Translations under genes and position numbers: made by a program
Part shown: piece after piece, positions 30,695 to 37,902 of the stretch
Numbering within the stretch: position 1 is the first letter of the stretch
Layout: each line of letters begins with the position of its first letter
Notes under the pieces: model-generated
The model's input: only the letters and a program-made list of their open reading frames with translations
The model's database searches: none
Told to the model about the DNA's origin: nothing
Assembly (NCBI GenBank): GCA_019118425.1
Contig: DWYZ01000207.1
Span: 1 to 37,902, forward strand
Direction of reading: 5' to 3'
From: Candidatus Blautia faecavium
GTDB taxonomy: Bacteria; Bacillota; Clostridia; Lachnospirales; Lachnospiraceae
DNA: 37,902 bases

Positions 30695-31870
30695 TTATTT
30701 TACACTCCTGCGCAGCCTGTTTACCCCTATTAAAAGTATTACTGGAAAAACAATGGCCGCAAAAAGCCCTGTCTTTAAATTTCCTCCGAATGCATTGGAA
30801 ATCACTCCTACTACAGAAGGCCCGCCGGAGCATCCGATATCTCCAGCCAGGGCAAAAAAGGCAAACATGGCCGTTCCCCCCTGAGGGCAGTACTCTGCCC
30901 CGAGACTGAATACTCCCGGCCACATAATCCCCACGGACAGACCGCATAAAGCACAGCCCACCAGGGAAAGGACCGGAACCGGAGCAAACACAGCCAAAAG
31001 ATAACTCAGCGCGCAAAGGACGCTGCTTATGGAAATAAATTTTTTCAGCGGAATCTTTTCCCCTTTTACTCCATAGAACGTCCTGGAAGCTCCCATAAGA
31101 ACCGCAAACATACAAGGTCCCATGAGATCGCCTAAGGTCTTAGAAACCTTAAGCCCGCTTTCCGCGAAATAGGAAGCCCACTGGCTCATAGCCTGTTCGG
31201 CAGCGCCGGAACAAATCATCAAAAGGAAAAACAGCCAGAAAATCTTCATAGTAAAGAGTTTTTTAACAGGAAGAGCCTCTCCTTTTTCTACCAGTACCTT
31301 AATGGGAGCCCCTGCATAAAGGAACATATTCACAAAGGGCACTGCCGCCCAGATCACCGTCAGCATCCTCCAGTTGTTAATTCCCACCACATTAAAAAAC
31401 ACTGTGGACAAGATCACTACCAGCACATGCCCCCAGCAGTAAAACGAGTGCAAAAGGCTCATGGCAGAAGATTTTTCATCCATAGGCAGAGCTTGAACAA
31501 TAGGGCTTACCAGTACTTCAATAAGGCCGCCTCCAATGGCATATACTGTGATCGCGAGCATGAGTCCTCCATAGGGATTCCCCAAAAGGCCCGGGAAAAG
31601 GCCAAGGCCTACCAAGCCGGTCACGCTGAACAGATGGGCAGCCACAATGGATATCTTATAACCAATCTTTTCCACATATTTCGCAGCCAGAAGATCTACG
31701 ATCATCTGTACGGCAAAATTATAAGTCACCAGGAATCCGATCTGCGCCACAGAGATAGAAAACTCCCTTTGGAATGTTACAAATAAAAGGGGCGCAAAAT
31801 TATTTACAATGGCCTGGGTTACATAACCCAGATAGCTGGCATATAAAGTTCTGTAGTATTTTTTTTCCAT
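30695..31870 (-). CDS. Major facilitator superfamily transporter
   Basis: The 391-residue protein has about twelve hydrophobic segments and the MFS layout, beginning MEKKYYRTLYASYLGYVTQA. Glycine-rich helix faces such as GLSVGIMWPGVFSLGAEYCP suggest the sugar/FucP-like or unknown-substrate MFS branch. Nothing in the neighbourhood identifies the substrate. GGGAGGAAGAA precedes the ATG; an inverted repeat sits 19 bases upstream of the start. Confidence 0.85.
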   Translation of the reverse strand: MEKKYYRTLYASYLGYVTQAIVNNFAPLLFVTFQREFSISVAQIGFLVTYNFAVQMIVDLLAAKYVEKIGYKISIVAAHLFSVTGLVGLGLFPGLLGNPYGGLMLAITVYAIGGGLIEVLVSPIVQALPMDEKSSAMSLLHSFYCWGHVLVVILSTVFFNVVGINNWRMLTVIWAAVPFVNMFLYAGAPIKVLVEKGEALPVKKLFTMKIFWLFFLLMICSGAAEQAMSQWASYFAESGLKVSKTLGDLMGPCMFAVLMGASRTFYGVKGEKIPLKKFISISSVLCALSYLLAVFAPVPVLSLVGCALCGLSVGIMWPGVFSLGAEYCPQGGTAMFAFFALAGDIGCSGGPSVVGVISNAFGGNLKTGLFAAIVFPVILLIGVNRLRRSVK

Positions 31871-31888
31871 TTCTTCCTCCCTCTAAAA

Positions 31889-31912
31889 AAGTGTGTGCCC
31901 TGGTACACACTT
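31889..31912. promoter_or_regulatory. Inverted repeat in the MFS leader
   Basis: AAGTGTGT (31889-31896) and ACACACTT (31905-31912) are perfect arms around GCCCTGGT. Placed just before the ribosome binding site, it could be an operator or an mRNA hairpin. The remaining gap to 32014 is GC rich with the small palindrome TGCGCgcagcGCGCA and no gene. Confidence 0.4.
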
Positions 31913-32014
31913 GCATTGAAGCGCAGCTGTGCCAGAAAACGCATTTTCCTGCGCGCAGCGCGCATCCCTGCAGAATAAGCTGCCTGTACCGGCGCTCTTA
32001 TTTTCTATGATATA

Positions 32015-32635
32015 CTAATACAGCAGCTGGAAAGTCTCGAACAGATCTGGTGTATAATAAATGTCTCCCTCATTGGAGTATACCAGTCGCTGGTCGGTCC
32101 TCTCGCCGTTTTCTGAGCCAATATCACACTGATAATAGATAAGCCCGTCTTTCACTGGAATCATATTGTCCTCATTTTCATATACATCGCCGCCGATGCT
32201 CTTTCCCGGAGCTACTTCAGCGAGATTTACCTGGCTTTCATCATAACCAAGCTCTTGCGCTTCTTCCGTGGTGATGTAATTCGAAGGAAGGTGCCCGTAG
32301 GTGTGGATGTATACCGCTACTTCCTCCATACTGGTATACGTTCCATCTTCATCTACTGTAATGCCCTGTCCGGAATCGTCTTCCTCATCTTCTTCCTGGA
32401 TTTCTCCCAGCGCATCCATCTCGCTTTCTGTCATGACGGTCATTTCATCGTCCACAGCATAGCTTCCGCCCTCTAATTCTTCCACCTCTTCTTCTGTCAA
32501 AGGCGTAAGTTCATCATCAAAGGCATCTTCTGTATCAACAGAAGCCTCTTCCTCTTCTGTACTGCTGCTGCAGCCGCCCAGAGCAAGACTCATGGCCATG
32601 AAACCTGCTAACGCGAATATTTTCATATTTTTCAT
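32015..32635 (-). CDS. Lipoprotein with a catalytically degenerate barnase-type RNase domain
   Basis: The 206-residue protein has a lipoprotein signal (LGGC, Cys22), a very acidic linker (residues 26-98) and a C-terminal domain that aligns without gaps to barnase from SMEEVAVYIHTYGHLPSNYI through NLAEVAPGKSIGGD to DLFETFQLLY. Set against barnase, Lys27 is Thr123, Arg59 is Glu155, Glu73 (general base) is Gln169 and His102 (general acid) is Leu198, while Arg83 and Arg87 remain (Arg179, Arg183). I infer that it keeps the fold but not RNase activity. Start at 32635 is set by AAAGGAGACGGATACT. Last gene after nfo and the flavoprotein. Confidence 0.8.
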   Translation of the reverse strand: MKNMKIFALAGFMAMSLALGGCSSSTEEEEASVDTEDAFDDELTPLTEEEVEELEGGSYAVDDEMTVMTESEMDALGEIQEEDEEDDSGQGITVDEDGTYTSMEEVAVYIHTYGHLPSNYITTEEAQELGYDESQVNLAEVAPGKSIGGDVYENEDNMIPVKDGLIYYQCDIGSENGERTDQRLVYSNEGDIYYTPDLFETFQLLY

Positions 32636-32732
32636 AGTATCCGTCTCCTTTCCTGTGTTCTGCCCTATTTCAGGCAAATAAGGTATCCTCTTAAGGATTT
32701 CGTGACAGCTCCTATCTCCCCGTTTCCATCCA

Positions 32733-32759
32733 GTTACTGGTCACCATGTGACCAGTAAC
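32733..32759. repeat. Dispersed palindrome, family B copy 2, inside a gene end
   Basis: Perfect 12-base arms (GTTACTGGTCAC and complement) around CAT. Differs from 26874-26900 at three positions. Read on the minus strand it encodes the last residues SYWSHGDQ and the stop codon of the flavoprotein gene. On the plus strand it is followed by TGTTTTTCATTTTTTT. Confidence 0.7.
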
Positions 32760-33306
32760 TGTTTTTCATTTTTTTCGCCAGATCTTTTACCTGGGTCAGG
32801 ATATCCGGCTGCTCTTTTACCGGAATCCTGTCTGTTTTTCCTGCATAGACAGTTCCAAGATTTTCGCAGTTAAGAAGCTTAAGGATCATGGCCGCCGTAC
32901 TTTCCGCCTTTTCCCTGGGGCCGATGCTTCCGGCACAGAGTAATATCCCTCCCGTCTTTTTTTGAGAAAGAGGCTCCTCCCTCCGGATGTATTTCGCGCT
33001 GAAATAAGTCTGCAGGCGGCTTAAAAGAGCCAGAAGGACGCCCGTCAGCTCCTCAAAATAGACGGGAGAAGCAATAAGGATATGATCACATTCTTCCAGA
33101 TACCGGTAGATTTCCTGCATACCGTCCTTTATGGCACAGCCGCGGTTTTTAAAGCACCACCGGCAGTCCACACAAGGGCGTATGTCCGCCTGATAGGCAT
33201 GAACCACCTTGATCTCTTCTCCCTTCATCTCTTCGCAGAAGGCGTTTACTAATTCCATAGTCTCTCCCTTCATCCTGGGAGAGCCGTTAAACACCAAAGT
33301 TTTCAT
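32734..33306 (-). CDS. Iron-sulfur flavoprotein (NADPH-dependent FMN reductase fold)
   Basis: The 190-residue protein starts MKTLVFNGSPRMKGETMELV, the flavodoxin-like FMN loop, and has Cys45-x2-Cys48-x2-Cys51-x5-Cys57 (CVDCRWCFKNRGC), the compact cluster motif of the Isf family that shuttles electrons through FMN and a 4Fe-4S centre. A typical ASPVYFEELTG follows. The role is likely redox or oxidative-stress related, but the partner is unknown. GGAAGGAGAAACAG precedes the ATG; it starts 26 bases after nfo. Its last eight codons and stop are made of a dispersed palindrome. Confidence 0.85.
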   Translation of the reverse strand: MKTLVFNGSPRMKGETMELVNAFCEEMKGEEIKVVHAYQADIRPCVDCRWCFKNRGCAIKDGMQEIYRYLEECDHILIASPVYFEELTGVLLALLSRLQTYFSAKYIRREEPLSQKKTGGILLCAGSIGPREKAESTAAMILKLLNCENLGTVYAGKTDRIPVKEQPDILTQVKDLAKKMKNSYWSHGDQ

Positions 33307-33332
33307 TCTGTTTCTCCTTCCGTAAAGAGTCC

Positions 33333-34181
33333 TTAGGCCTTAGAATGTTGCGATGCATATCTTTCTCTGAGCAGGGCGATTTCCCTGGCCCATCCTGCGT
33401 CATCATTAGGGGTTTCCAAAATAAAGGGCAGTCCCTCTAAAGCCGGATGGCACACCACCCGCACAAGAGCCTCCAGCCCGATCTTTCCCTCTCCGATCTT
33501 TGCGTGACGGTCCTTATGGCTGCCCAGATCATTCTGGCTGTCATTTAAATGAACCGCCTTTAAACGGTCAAGACCGATAACCTTGTCAAATTCAGTAAGA
33601 ACTCCGTCCAGGTCATGGACGATATCATACCCTCCATCCCACACATGGCAGGTATCCAGACAGACGCCTGTTTTTTCTTTTTCACTTACCAGATCCAGAA
33701 TTTCCCTCAGCTCCTGGAAGCGGCCGCCCACTTCAGAGCCCTTTCCCGCCATGGTCTCCAAAAGGACCACTGTAGACTGCCCAGGAGTCAGCACCTGATT
33801 CAGGATCTCCGCGATTTTTTCTATTCCTGTCCCGATTCCCTGTCCTACATGGCTGCCAGGATGAAAATTATAATAATTGCCTGGGGTCAGTTCCAGGCGT
33901 CTTAAATCGTCCGCCATGGTCTCCCTGGCAAAATCTCTCAGATTTTCCTTGGCCGCGCAGGCATTTAACGTATAAGGGGCATGGGCCACTATTTTTCCGA
34001 ATTTCATTTCTCCGGCAAGGGTCAGGAATTTTCCCACATCGGAGGGATCAATCTCCTTGGCCTTCCCCCCTCTGGGATTTCTGGTAAAAAAGGCAAAGGT
34101 ATTTCCTCCGTTTTTTACCATCTGCTTTCCCATTGCCTCATACCCTTTGGAAGAAGAAGTATGATTTCCTATATATAACAT
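33333..34181 (-). CDS. nfo: Endonuclease IV (AP endonuclease)
   Basis: Cuts DNA at abasic sites during base excision repair. The 282-residue protein has the family's metal-binding signatures: [40 protein letters not shown] and [20 protein letters not shown], ending with FILETPNDD. The start [11 protein letters not shown] is usual. AAAGGGAAAAAT precedes it. It appears cotranscribed with the flavoprotein gene. Confidence 0.95.
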   Translation of the reverse strand: MLYIGNHTSSSKGYEAMGKQMVKNGGNTFAFFTRNPRGGKAKEIDPSDVGKFLTLAGEMKFGKIVAHAPYTLNACAAKENLRDFARETMADDLRRLELTPGNYYNFHPGSHVGQGIGTGIEKIAEILNQVLTPGQSTVVLLETMAGKGSEVGGRFQELREILDLVSEKEKTGVCLDTCHVWDGGYDIVHDLDGVLTEFDKVIGLDRLKAVHLNDSQNDLGSHKDRHAKIGEGKIGLEALVRVVCHPALEGLPFILETPNDDAGWAREIALLRERYASQHSKA

Positions 34182-34290
34182 ATTTTTCCCTTTCTTTTGT
34201 ATTTTCCGATTACGGACCAGGAGCGCAAGCTCATCTGGCCGAATCGGTATCAGTATATCAAAAAAACCAGCAGATGAAAAGAGATACTTG

Positions 34291-34319
34291 TTGACGAAAT
34301 TGTGAAATCTCTCTATACT
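34291..34319 (+). promoter_or_regulatory. Promoter of the CapA-like gene
   Basis: TTGACG (34291-34296) and TATACT (34314-34319), 17-base spacer; transcription start expected near 34326, giving a leader of nearly 150 bases. Confidence 0.7.
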
Positions 34320-34330
34320 CTAAAGTGACA

Positions 34331-34452
34331 GGGATCTACATTTTTTTCTCTTTCTGACGCACTGGCTGCGTCAATAATGGTAGATTTGGAAGTTTACCTC
34401 CAAACTTTTCTCTTTCTGACACGAAGCTTACTTCCAAATTTTTACAGATCCC
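34331..34452 (+). promoter_or_regulatory. Structured leader of unknown type before the CapA-like gene
   Basis: Nested inverted repeats: GGGATCT (34331-34337) with AGATCCC (34446-34452); ATTTGGAAGT (34384-34393) with ACTTCCAAAT (34430-34439); TGACGCA-ctggc-TGCGTCA (34355-34373). A 15-base direct repeat TTTTCTCTTTCTGAC occurs at 34344 and 34406. It matches no riboswitch I know; the direct repeat could also mean duplicated operators. Confidence 0.45.
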
Positions 34453-34474
34453 AATAAGAAAAAAGGAGTCCGTC

Positions 34475-35851
34475 ATGACCTCATCTACTAGAAACCGGCC
34501 TGGTCAAAGGCCACGCAGCACACAGGACCGCCGAAATAGCCCCGCTCCTCTTAAGAGCCGCAATCCCAGGCACAGACAAAAGCCACAGCAGAGCCGTGCG
34601 TCTCACAGCCATCCCCCTAATCACAGTCTGAGAGGAGCTGACATTGCCAGGAGGAGACGTCTGTATAAAAAATCCCGCTATTACAGAAAAAGGCAGAAGC
34701 AGATCCGTCTCATCGGCGGCGCTGTATGTGTTCTTTTGCTCTTTGTTCTGATCTTTACCATAAGAAGTTGTGTAAAAAACTTTGGAGACAGCCAGGAAAC
34801 TCTTACTGCCAGCACTTCCTCCGACAACGAAGATCTCATTTCCATGGAGGACGCGGCAACAAACGATACCGTAAGCGAACCGGTTTCCCTCACCATAAGC
34901 GTAGTGGGGGACTGTACCCTTGGCACAGATGAAACATTCAGCTACGATACCAGCCTGAACGCATACTACGACTCCTACGGAAAAGATTATTTTTTCCAGA
35001 ATGTAAAAAGTATCTTTGAGGCAGACGACCTGACCATAGCCAATATGGAAGGCACCCTCACCACATTGGATACCAGAGAAGACAAGCAGTTTGCTTTTAA
35101 GGCGCCTCCGGAATACGCCCAGATCCTTTCCAGCGGTTCTGTGGAAGCTGTAAATATGGCGAACAACCACAGCCACGATTACGGAGAACAAAGCTACAGC
35201 GATACCCTTTCCGCCTTGGACGGAGAAGGAATCGTACATTTCGGCTACGATGAAACGGCGGTAATGGAAATAAAAGGAATAAAAGTAGGGCTGGTGGGCA
35301 TCTATGAGCTGAACGACCACCTGGGGCGGGAGCAGCAGCTCATAGACAACATCGCCAAAGTAAAAGAAGAAGGCGCACAGCTTGTCATCGTCATTTTTCA
35401 TTGGGGCAATGAAAAAGAAGAGGCTCCCGACTCTAATCAAACTACTTTGGGAAGACTGGCTATCGATGAAGGAGCGGATCTGGTCTGCGGACATCATCCT
35501 CATGTGCTTCAGGGGATTGAAACCTATAAAGGAAAAAACATTGTATACAGCCTTGGCAATTTTTGCTTTGGGGGGAACTCTTCTCCAAGCGATATGGATA
35601 CCATGATCTTTCAGCAGACCTTCACCATAGACAGCGATGGAGTACAGGCGGATAATGAGACGAACATCATCCCCTGTTCCATCTCTTCCGAATACGGCTA
35701 TAACAATTATCAGCCCACTCCTGCCCAGGGAGATGAGGCTGACCGGATTCTTTCAAAAATCCAAGAACGAAGCTCCTATATACAGCCGGCTTCATCAGAA
35801 TCTGAGGAAACCTCAGAAGAAGATGCTGCTTCTGTCCAATCTGAAGAATAA
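34475..35851 (+). CDS. CapA-family protein (poly-gamma-glutamate capsule synthesis-like)
   Basis: The 458-residue protein has a long basic, proline-rich cytoplasmic head (about 85 residues, e.g. RRRRLYKKSRYYRKRQKQ), one membrane segment (GGAVCVLLLFVLIFT), then an extracellular metallophosphatase-like CapA domain: SVVGDCTLGTD, IANMEGTLTT, ANNHSHDYG, IFHWGNEKEEAPD and CGHHPHVLQGIETYKG. The tail is acidic and Ser/Glu rich. CapA proteins act in surface polymer (poly-gamma-glutamate) synthesis, but no capB/capC genes are nearby, so a capsule role is unproven. AAAAAGGAGTCCGTC precedes the ATG. It is a single-gene unit. Confidence 0.88.
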   Translation: MTSSTRNRPGQRPRSTQDRRNSPAPLKSRNPRHRQKPQQSRASHSHPPNHSLRGADIARRRRLYKKSRYYRKRQKQIRLIGGAVCVLLLFVLIFTIRSCVKNFGDSQETLTASTSSDNEDLISMEDAATNDTVSEPVSLTISVVGDCTLGTDETFSYDTSLNAYYDSYGKDYFFQNVKSIFEADDLTIANMEGTLTTLDTREDKQFAFKAPPEYAQILSSGSVEAVNMANNHSHDYGEQSYSDTLSALDGEGIVHFGYDETAVMEIKGIKVGLVGIYELNDHLGREQQLIDNIAKVKEEGAQLVIVIFHWGNEKEEAPDSNQTTLGRLAIDEGADLVCGHHPHVLQGIETYKGKNIVYSLGNFCFGGNSSPSDMDTMIFQQTFTIDSDGVQADNETNIIPCSISSEYGYNNYQPTPAQGDEADRILSKIQERSSYIQPASSESEETSEEDAASVQSEE

Positions 35852-35865
35852 ATCGTAAATAAAAA

Positions 35866-35925
35866 ACCCGTCTTTCAGGAAAAACCATTTAAAAATGGGA
35901 TTTACCGATGAGACGGGTATTTTTG
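35866..35925. terminator. Bidirectional terminator after the CapA-like gene
   Basis: ACCCGTCT (35866-35873) pairs with AGACGGGT (35911-35918), with an inner CCATTT/AAATGG stem, and is followed by ATTTTT; A6 precedes it for the opposite strand. Confidence 0.75.
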
Positions 35926-35939
35926 CTTTTGTACTAATT

Positions 35940-36305
35940 TTATATATCTTGGATTATATTCGTAATTCCTTTAATAAGGCTCTCATAAACTGAGGTAATC
36001 TCATCCATCATACAGACGGCTTCTTCCGGCTTTTCATCCCGGAAAAGCTGAACCTGGCAGGTAAGAAGATCATACAGCCTTGTCATGGACAGATTTCCGG
36101 CAACTCCTTTTAGCGTATGGGAAGCGGCAAGCGCCTCTTCCATATCTCCGCTTTCAGCTGCAGTCCTTAATCTTTCATAATTACCGTCGTTTAAGAACTT
36201 CTTTAAAAAACGCAGCAGGATCCCTTCGTTTCCCATAAAACGATCCAATAAACTGTCCGCATCAATCCCAATTTCCTCCAACTGTTTTTTTCTCGTATGG
36301 TCCAT
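35940..36305 (-). CDS. HPt (histidine phosphotransfer) protein
   Basis: The 121-residue all-helical protein carries ASHTLKGVAGNL with the phospho-acceptor His at residue 63, the HPt signature. It would pass phosphate between a hybrid kinase and a response regulator. The gene follows the HD-GYP regulator by 18 bases, so that regulator is the likely partner. No histidine kinase is in the window. Confidence 0.88.
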   Translation of the reverse strand: MDHTRKKQLEEIGIDADSLLDRFMGNEGILLRFLKKFLNDGNYERLRTAAESGDMEEALAASHTLKGVAGNLSMTRLYDLLTCQVQLFRDEKPEEAVCMMDEITSVYESLIKGITNIIQDI

Positions 36306-36323
36306 CCCTTTCCTCCATTCCTC

Positions 36324-37412
36324 TTATCTTTCTTTGTATAATCGGTAAAGCTCCTCTTCTACTAAAAGGAAACAATCCAGCAGTCTGGGGTTAAAAGCTC
36401 CGCATTCTCCGTTTAAGATCATCCGCACTACCTTTTCCCTGGGAAAAGCATCTTTATAAACCCTTTTACAACTCAGAGCATCGTACACGTCTGCAATGGA
36501 CACCACTTGAGCCCAAGTTGAGATCTCATTCCCTTTAAGTCCGTCCGGATAGCCTTTTCCGTCCCATCTTTCGTGATGATGGCAGGCAATATCATAGGCA
36601 TAGGAATAAGCCCCTAATTCCCGAAGCTGGGGGATCTTTTCCAGAAGAGCCGCTCCCTGAACCGTGTGTGTCTTCATGATTTCAAATTCTTCAGTTGTAA
36701 GTTTGCCGGGCTTGTTTAAAATAGCGTCAGGAATCGCGATCTTTCCCACATCATGCATGACCGCTCCAAGACCGATCTGTTCGATTTCATCTTCCGTCAG
36801 TCCTTTTCCGAATTCTGTATGTCTCAGGATATACTTAGTAATCTCCCGGATCCGGCGTACATGTTCGCCTGACTCTCCGCTTCGGAATTCAATAGCAGTG
36901 GACAAAGATTCTATCATCCCCTGGTTTAAAGAGATGATCTTCTTAGCCTGCTCCAACAGCCTGGACTGCTGTTGTTCTACCACATTTCCAAGGCGTTTTC
37001 TAGCCCGGAACAATTCGATCACGGAATTAATCCGCCTAAGCACTACATAAGGAATCACAGGCTTACTGATGACATCCATCACTCCCAGACGGTAGGCCTC
37101 TTTCATGGTGCTGTCGCTGGCCTCCGCAGTGATCAGAAATACCGGGATCCGTTCCAAAGCTCCCTGTAATTTTAAATTTCTAAGAACCTCCAGCCCATCC
37201 ATAGCAGGCATGACCACATCCAAAAGAACCGCGCAGTATTTTTCCTCATTCTCCCGGAGCATTTTAAGGCCGACTTCTCCGTTTTCCGCTTCTTCTACTT
37301 CATAAAAAGCGGAAAAAAGATTTTCTAAAATCCCTCTGTTTATTTCATCATCGTCTACGATTAAAATGGTATTCTGTGAAAAAAACGTATCATTGCATAA
37401 GTCTTCTAACAT
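36324..37412 (-). CDS. Response regulator with HD-GYP phosphodiesterase domain
   Basis: The 362-residue protein has a receiver domain (ILIVDDDEINRGILENLF, phospho-acceptor Asp65 in LLDVVMPAMDG) and an HD-GYP domain: GAVMHDVGKIAIPDAILNKP, HHERWDGKGYPDGLKG and SIADVYDALSCKRVYKDAF. HD-GYP enzymes degrade cyclic di-GMP. The window also encodes a diguanylate cyclase, but there is no evidence the two are linked. AAAGGAGCAGAATAA precedes the ATG. Confidence 0.93.
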   Translation of the reverse strand: MLEDLCNDTFFSQNTILIVDDDEINRGILENLFSAFYEVEEAENGEVGLKMLRENEEKYCAVLLDVVMPAMDGLEVLRNLKLQGALERIPVFLITAEASDSTMKEAYRLGVMDVISKPVIPYVVLRRINSVIELFRARKRLGNVVEQQQSRLLEQAKKIISLNQGMIESLSTAIEFRSGESGEHVRRIREITKYILRHTEFGKGLTEDEIEQIGLGAVMHDVGKIAIPDAILNKPGKLTTEEFEIMKTHTVQGAALLEKIPQLRELGAYSYAYDIACHHHERWDGKGYPDGLKGNEISTWAQVVSIADVYDALSCKRVYKDAFPREKVVRMILNGECGAFNPRLLDCFLLVEEELYRLYKER

Positions 37413-37462
37413 TTATTCTGCTCCTTTCCCTGCTGTCCTGTTAAGCTTATATATATATTCAC

Positions 37463-37491
37463 ATTATACCTAAAGTTCCCAGTGCGGGCAA
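37463..37491 (-). promoter_or_regulatory. Promoter of the HD-GYP regulator / HPt operon
   Basis: TTGCCC (37486-37491) and a perfect TATAAT (37463-37468) on the minus strand, 17-base spacer. Confidence 0.65.
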
Positions 37492-37499
37492 GCGCCTTT

Positions 37500-37841
37500 T
37501 CAAAATGCCTCTTTGTTCCTGCCGACCACAATAGAATAATAAGCTTTCGAAGTAGCTCTGTAAACAAACATATAAAAAACGGCAAAAACCAGATAGCAGC
37601 ATACTATGATGAACAGCAAAAGCCTAAAATCCGTTACACTGAACAACAGCAGCAGCTTATAAATAAAAGGAAAAGCAAAGCATAAATGAATCCCGGCTAA
37701 GATAAGAGGGAGGAAAAATACGGTCAGTATCTGGGAATTAATACTTTTTCTGATCTCCCGGTCTGTCATTCCTACTTTTTGCATGATCTCAAATTTCGCC
37801 TGGTCTGGCGTCTTCTGATGGCGGTCTGCTATCTGGCGAAA
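37500..37841 (-). pseudogene. FtsX/BceB-type ABC permease, C-terminal fragment
   Basis: The reading frame contains AKFEIMQKVGMTDREIRKSI then NSQILTVFFLPLILAGIHLC and ends with two further membrane segments and RATSKAYYSIV, the end of BceB-like peptide-resistance permeases. Upstream the frame continues through FRQIADRHQKTPDQ, which still fits, but then meets non-conserved residues and an in-frame stop at 37860-37862 instead of the expected membrane segment. The gene is therefore broken near 37842, by a frameshift, an insertion or an assembly edge. The Met at 37784 is probably not a real start. Confidence 0.6.
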
Positions 37842-37902
37842 ATGGCGGTTACCGGGAATTCAAGATTGGTAAGTGCCAAAACCGTGTGAAGTGTTTACGG
37901 AA

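Noticed and set aside
34206-34260. Third copy of dispersed repeat family A
   Set aside because: Shares only short strings such as GGCCGAAT; the GGACAT...ATGTCC core is absent.
34481-35503. Long 340-codon frame on the minus strand opposite the CapA-like gene
   Set aside because: No ribosome binding site or recognisable motif; the plus-strand gene has clear CapA motifs, so this is an antisense shadow.
1-37902. CRISPR array, rRNA or tRNA genes
   Set aside because: No regularly spaced direct repeats, no rRNA-like conserved strings and no tRNA cloverleaf with a recognisable TTC-loop were found by reading.

Overview
The window looks like a chromosomal contig from an anaerobic, spore-forming-lineage Firmicute, most likely Lachnospiraceae. 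The support is indirect: a yicC-remA-gmk-rpoZ cluster, RqcH, mixed-acid fermentation genes (pyruvate formate-lyase, D-lactate dehydrogenase), a T-box-like leader, strong GGAGG ribosome binding sites, choline-binding-type wall repeats and a SleB-type hydrolase. No rRNA, tRNA or CRISPR array was seen. Both edges look mobile or broken: the left edge is the tail of a transposase, and the right edge is an ABC permease fragment whose homology stops about 60 bases before the end.

Left accessory part (1-5.9 kb): transposase tail, an Fn3-like gene remnant, an HTH/LuxR-type fusion regulator, and divergently from it a tightly overlapping three-gene DUF3990 (ADP-ribosyltransferase fold)/small protein/DUF3791 cassette with its own consensus promoter and an inverted-repeat operator candidate. 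Then follow a secreted wall-repeat/SleB hydrolase, a tiny Cys/Gly-rich protein, and a pair of unrecognised small genes that may be sporulation-controlled.

Core part (5.9-13.2 kb): a minus-strand operon yicC-remA-gmk-rpoZ-rimO-pgsA-cinA from one promoter at about 11.33 kb, divergent from rqcH. Next (13.2-18.4 kb) come a diguanylate cyclase / lone PTS EIIC / HD-domain operon, a DUF3737 beta-helix protein behind a LysR-like operator, and a secreted CE1-like esterase.

Metabolic part (18.5-30.7 kb): leuS, preceded by a T-box remnant that has lost its tRNA-reading part; a pyruvate formate-lyase split into a catalytic subunit and a separate 80-residue glycyl-radical subunit, plus its activase; an EF-G-like GTPase with a changed G4 motif; tyrA-aroA of aromatic amino acid synthesis; and D-lactate dehydrogenase.

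Right part (30.7-37.9 kb): an MFS transporter; nfo, an iron-sulfur flavoprotein, and a lipoprotein with a barnase fold that has lost its catalytic residues; a CapA-like membrane protein behind a long structured leader; an HPt protein with an HD-GYP response regulator; and the permease fragment. Two families of dispersed palindromic repeats, each present twice, link distant intergenic regions. The most interesting items are the DUF3990 cassette, the split PFL, the decayed leuS T-box and the barnase-like lipoprotein.
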